The translations under genes were made by a program, and so were the position numbers. Under the pieces are notes generated by a model that was given only the letters and a program-made list of their open reading frames with translations, was not told where the DNA came from and made no database searches. Below, one piece after another: positions 61,101 to 64,000 of a stretch of DNA of 64,000 nt. This DNA is from Strongyloides papillosus (taxonomy: Eukaryota; Nematoda; Chromadorea; Rhabditida; Strongyloididae), in contig SRSI01000013.1 in NCBI GenBank assembly GCA_005656395.1, forward strand, positions 868,001 through 932,000, read 5' to 3'. Positions within the stretch are counted from its first letter, which is position 1; every line of letters begins with the position of its first letter.

Positions 61101-62452
61101 CAAGAAAAAGTATTTTCTTGATTACAGTGTCTTATTGCGAAGATAAAAATTCCATAAAAGTAGTTGAAAAAGAATAAACTTATCCGTATTATGTTAAAAT
61201 AACTTTTTAGTGAACTAAGACTTATAAAACGTTTTGAAGAAATATTCCCTCGAAAATTATTGTTTTTATCTAATTATCATGATTCACATTTGCGTGTATA
61301 ATGTTTATATTTTATATCATTAAAAATACCGGCTATTAATATAAATAAATTACGACAAATTTTTTATTATATGTACTAAAAAACTTTTTTCTCTTCTACA
61401 AGTAGAAAATAATTTTATTTTTATATAATACAACTAAATTATTTTGATGGGATTTGTTATTAGTATGAGTGAAAAGATTTACCATATCAAAAATTTTAGA
61501 TTGACTTGTTTTTTGTAAATTAATTTTGGTATGTCTTTATCATTCTGATATTCAATGCTACATTGGTTTTTAAATTGTCGTACATCCAAAGAAGACAACA
61601 AATTTAAAGAAAAATATTTATTTCCATTTACAGTCGTTGAATTTCTTTATTAGTGAAAAAATAATAAATTCAATAAAAAAGCACATTTGCTATAAAATTT
61701 TTGATGATGATAGAGTGAAATTTGTAGTTAAGCATCTTTAATGTTGTCAAAATAAAAAAATAATTGAAAGAAAAAACAAAATACTTTGAACTATATAGAG
61801 ATTTTTTTAGAAATTATTTATGGATCATGATAGAAATTTTATAAACAACAATAAAACATTATCAAATTGATACAAATTCATAAAAATTATGTTTCATCTT
61901 ATACTATTTGAGGAATATTGATTTTTTGAAAATTACATACATTTTAAATACTTTAAAGTAATTATCATATAATTACAATTCTATAATATTTGTACAAACT
62001 CTATTTTTTAAGAAATATTGTTTTTATTAAAGAAAATCCCTAAGTTGGAAAAGGTTTTTTAATATTACTAGGATTAATAACTTAGTACACCATTTTTAAA
62101 ACATAAAAAACAATTTTTGTGTGATTAAATTTCTTCATTAACATTTCATCTAAGTCTTCTTTTACCATTATTTTACTTTGAGAAGCTTTAACAAAAATTT
62201 CATTTAAAAAAAAGAACATTAGTTTTAAAATGACTATTATATAATAAAATACAATAAATATAACTAATATAATAATACATACTATTAATTTAGGAAGAAT
62301 TAATTAAAATTTTTTATTATGTTACTAAGCAACCTTTAAATTATTTAAATACTGAAATTGTCTTCCATATATCTTCATGAGTATTATAAATTTGATATTA
62401 TACCTCTATATAAATTAATCAGTTTTAATACTAATTATTTAGTCACAAAAAT
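58196..62452. other. AT-rich intergenic stretch
   Basis: About 4.3 kb with no recognisable gene or repeat. TTATTTAG at 62435-62442, ten bases before the aquaporin ATG, is a candidate trans-splice acceptor. Confidence 0.5.
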
Positions 62453-63399
62453 ATGGATGGTAGTCGAAAGTTGGCGTTAAATGTTTATTTTATTAGAGAA
62501 CCTTTAACACAATTTATTGGTTCTCTTATATTGTCATTTTTTAACTTTATTGTTTTATCCATATCTTCAAAACATTCAAATATGGAATTATATCCTTTTA
62601 TGTATGGTGTACTAATGTTTATTCTTATAAAATGTTTTCCTTTTAAAGATAATTGTTGTTTTAATCCAAGTAAGTTTATAATATTAATAATTAAAAAAAT
62701 TGTACTTTATGTTTCTTTAACTGAAATAATTTTAATTTAGATATTACAATTGCTTTAATAATAACGTTGAAAAAAAAACTTCCTATTAGTTTATTTATAT
62801 TATTTATGCAATTCTTTGGTAATTTTATTGGAATTGCTTTTGCATACTTTTTATCAGAAACCAATTCAACTACAAATAACAAATCAATAGGACAAGAGTA
62901 CAACGAATTTTTTTCATTGTACGTAATAAATGAAAAAACACCAAGATCTATTTTGTTGTGGATAGAAGGAATTTCTATTTTTATCCTTGTTTTAACATCA
63001 CTAACCAATGAGCGTGGGAAGGCAACCTATGTTGCACTTTCACAGGTAAAATATTAAAATTTCTACATATAACTCTTAATATCTTTTTAGTTTATCTTAT
63101 CATATATCTCGTTTATCTTTTATTATAATAATAATTTGGGAAATATCTTTATGCACCTCAATACAGCTATCATAACAACATTATTCACACAAATACCAAT
63201 TCCTTTTAAAATATTTTACATTCATTCATGTGCTTTTTTAATTGGAGTTATTAGTGGTAGCATTGCCTATTATATATTACGGTGGGAAACCTCTGATAAT
63301 GATGTTAGTGGAAATAAAAATAGAATACAACTTAGAAGAGGAGATGATAAAAATTTTGATGTGGAAAGTAATGTAAATCACAAAAATATAAATATTTAA
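62453..63399 (+). CDS. Divergent aquaporin-like channel with NPN and NTA boxes (3 exons)
   Basis: Exons 62453-62669, 62741-63045 and 63091-63399 join in phases 1 and 0 to give 831 nt, 276 aa, the usual aquaporin size. The hydrophobic profile fits six membrane spans in two halves. The first exon join creates CCFNPNITIALII, the position of the first NPA box (followed by a half-helix and a span containing FMQFFGNFIG). In the last exon NIFMHLNTAIITTLF occupies the second NPA position, followed by a final span and a charged cytosolic tail. Standard aquaporins carry NPA twice; superaquaporins (AQP11/12 group) vary the first box. So this is likely a superaquaporin-like or otherwise degenerate member; what it conducts cannot be told. 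The fold assignment rests on pattern, length and box positions, not on strong identity. Confidence 0.65.
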
Positions 63400-64000
63400 C
63401 GCAACACATCTATATATTTAATCTTTCTAAAGCTAATTGTAACAATAAAGATATATTTTTTAAAAAGATTTTATAGATCATTGTATTAATGGAACACAAT
63501 AAATGTGTGATGATAAAATGCACATTATATTGGTTAATTTATCATTGCACATTATAAAAATTTTTTCCACCAAAAAAGATAAAGAATATTTAAAAGAACA
63601 AATATATCCCTTGAGAGGATATTATGAGTTTTATATGATAAAATTGAAAATTTGACATTGAAACTTTATATAATAGTTGTCTTTTTTACATTAAAGTATC
63701 TTCTATTCAAAATACAATCAAAAAAAAGAGATTTTTAATAAAATCACCAGTTCATAATCCTTTTTAAATTCTTTTACTAATAATACATTTTTGCCCAACC
63801 AAACATGTCAAAAAATTTTTATCTAAAATAATATTTATTTTTATAGAATATAATACGTATATATAATTCATTCGTTATTCTATCTTTCTTATCAACCTTC
63901 TATTAGTATCTGCCAATATTACCAAGAAAATAAAGAGGATACCCAACAGCCCATTAACATCATCATATTTTTACTTCAATAAAACTATAACCTATTAAAA
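63400..64000. other. 3' flank of the aquaporin-like gene, window end
   Basis: AT-rich. At 63875-63970 the minus strand has a 31-codon open piece with a hydrophobic run (LLGILFIFLVILADTNRR) and TAA stop, but an in-frame TAA lies just upstream and no acceptor fits. It could be the edge of another gene; not called. Confidence 0.35.

Noticed and set aside
63875..63970. Hydrophobic 31-codon minus-strand frame at the window end
   Set aside because: An in-frame stop sits directly upstream and no acceptor gives a fitting phase.

Overview
The window looks like nuclear DNA of a very AT-rich nematode. The base composition, the many 40-52 base introns with GTAAG-type donors and TTTTAG/TTTCAG acceptors, acceptor-like sites just upstream of several start codons (as expected for spliced-leader trans-splicing), and nematode-type genes (an UNC-7-like innexin, a DUF229 protein) fit a clade IV animal parasite such as Strongyloides or a close relative. 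That assignment is inference; there is no rRNA or mitochondrial marker here.

Left part (1-37.5 kb). Five protein genes, all on the minus strand, lie between long AT-rich stretches with no recognisable genes. From right to left, in transcription order: a small SelK-like ER membrane protein with Cys where relatives have selenocysteine (37159-37539); the TRAPP subunit TRAPPC13 (35458-36825); the endocytic adaptor FCHO (31426-34587); a neuropeptide-type GPCR rebuilt from eight exons (22258-24005); and an unc-7-like gap-junction innexin (3623-13738) with a long N-terminal isoform, a 7 kb intron and an alternative first exon inside that intron. All splice joins proposed keep the reading frame, with exon lengths adding up exactly.

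Middle and right part (37.5-58.2 kb). This is an accessory, repeat-rich region. It holds a single-ORF DUF229 gene (43060-44934), a long foldback MITE (41321-41975), two more inverted-repeat elements, a deleted mariner element with intact terminal repeats and a TA duplication (50725-51610), decayed coding remnants, and a complete young Ty3/gypsy-type LTR retrotransposon (52118-56301). That element has identical 180-base LTRs, an AAATT target duplication and one gag-pol ORF that starts inside one LTR and stops inside the other, so its primer-binding site and polypurine tract both lie in coding sequence.

Right end (58.2-64 kb). Mostly AT-rich intergenic DNA, then a three-exon aquaporin-like channel (62453-63399) whose two NPA boxes read NPN and NTA.

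The cellular genes do not form one pathway. Three of them (SelK-like, TRAPPC13, FCHO) act in ER or membrane traffic, and the innexin and the GPCR are likely neuronal signalling genes. The most unusual objects are the LTR-to-LTR ORF retroelement, the divergent aquaporin, the Cys-form SelK-like gene and the foldback element.
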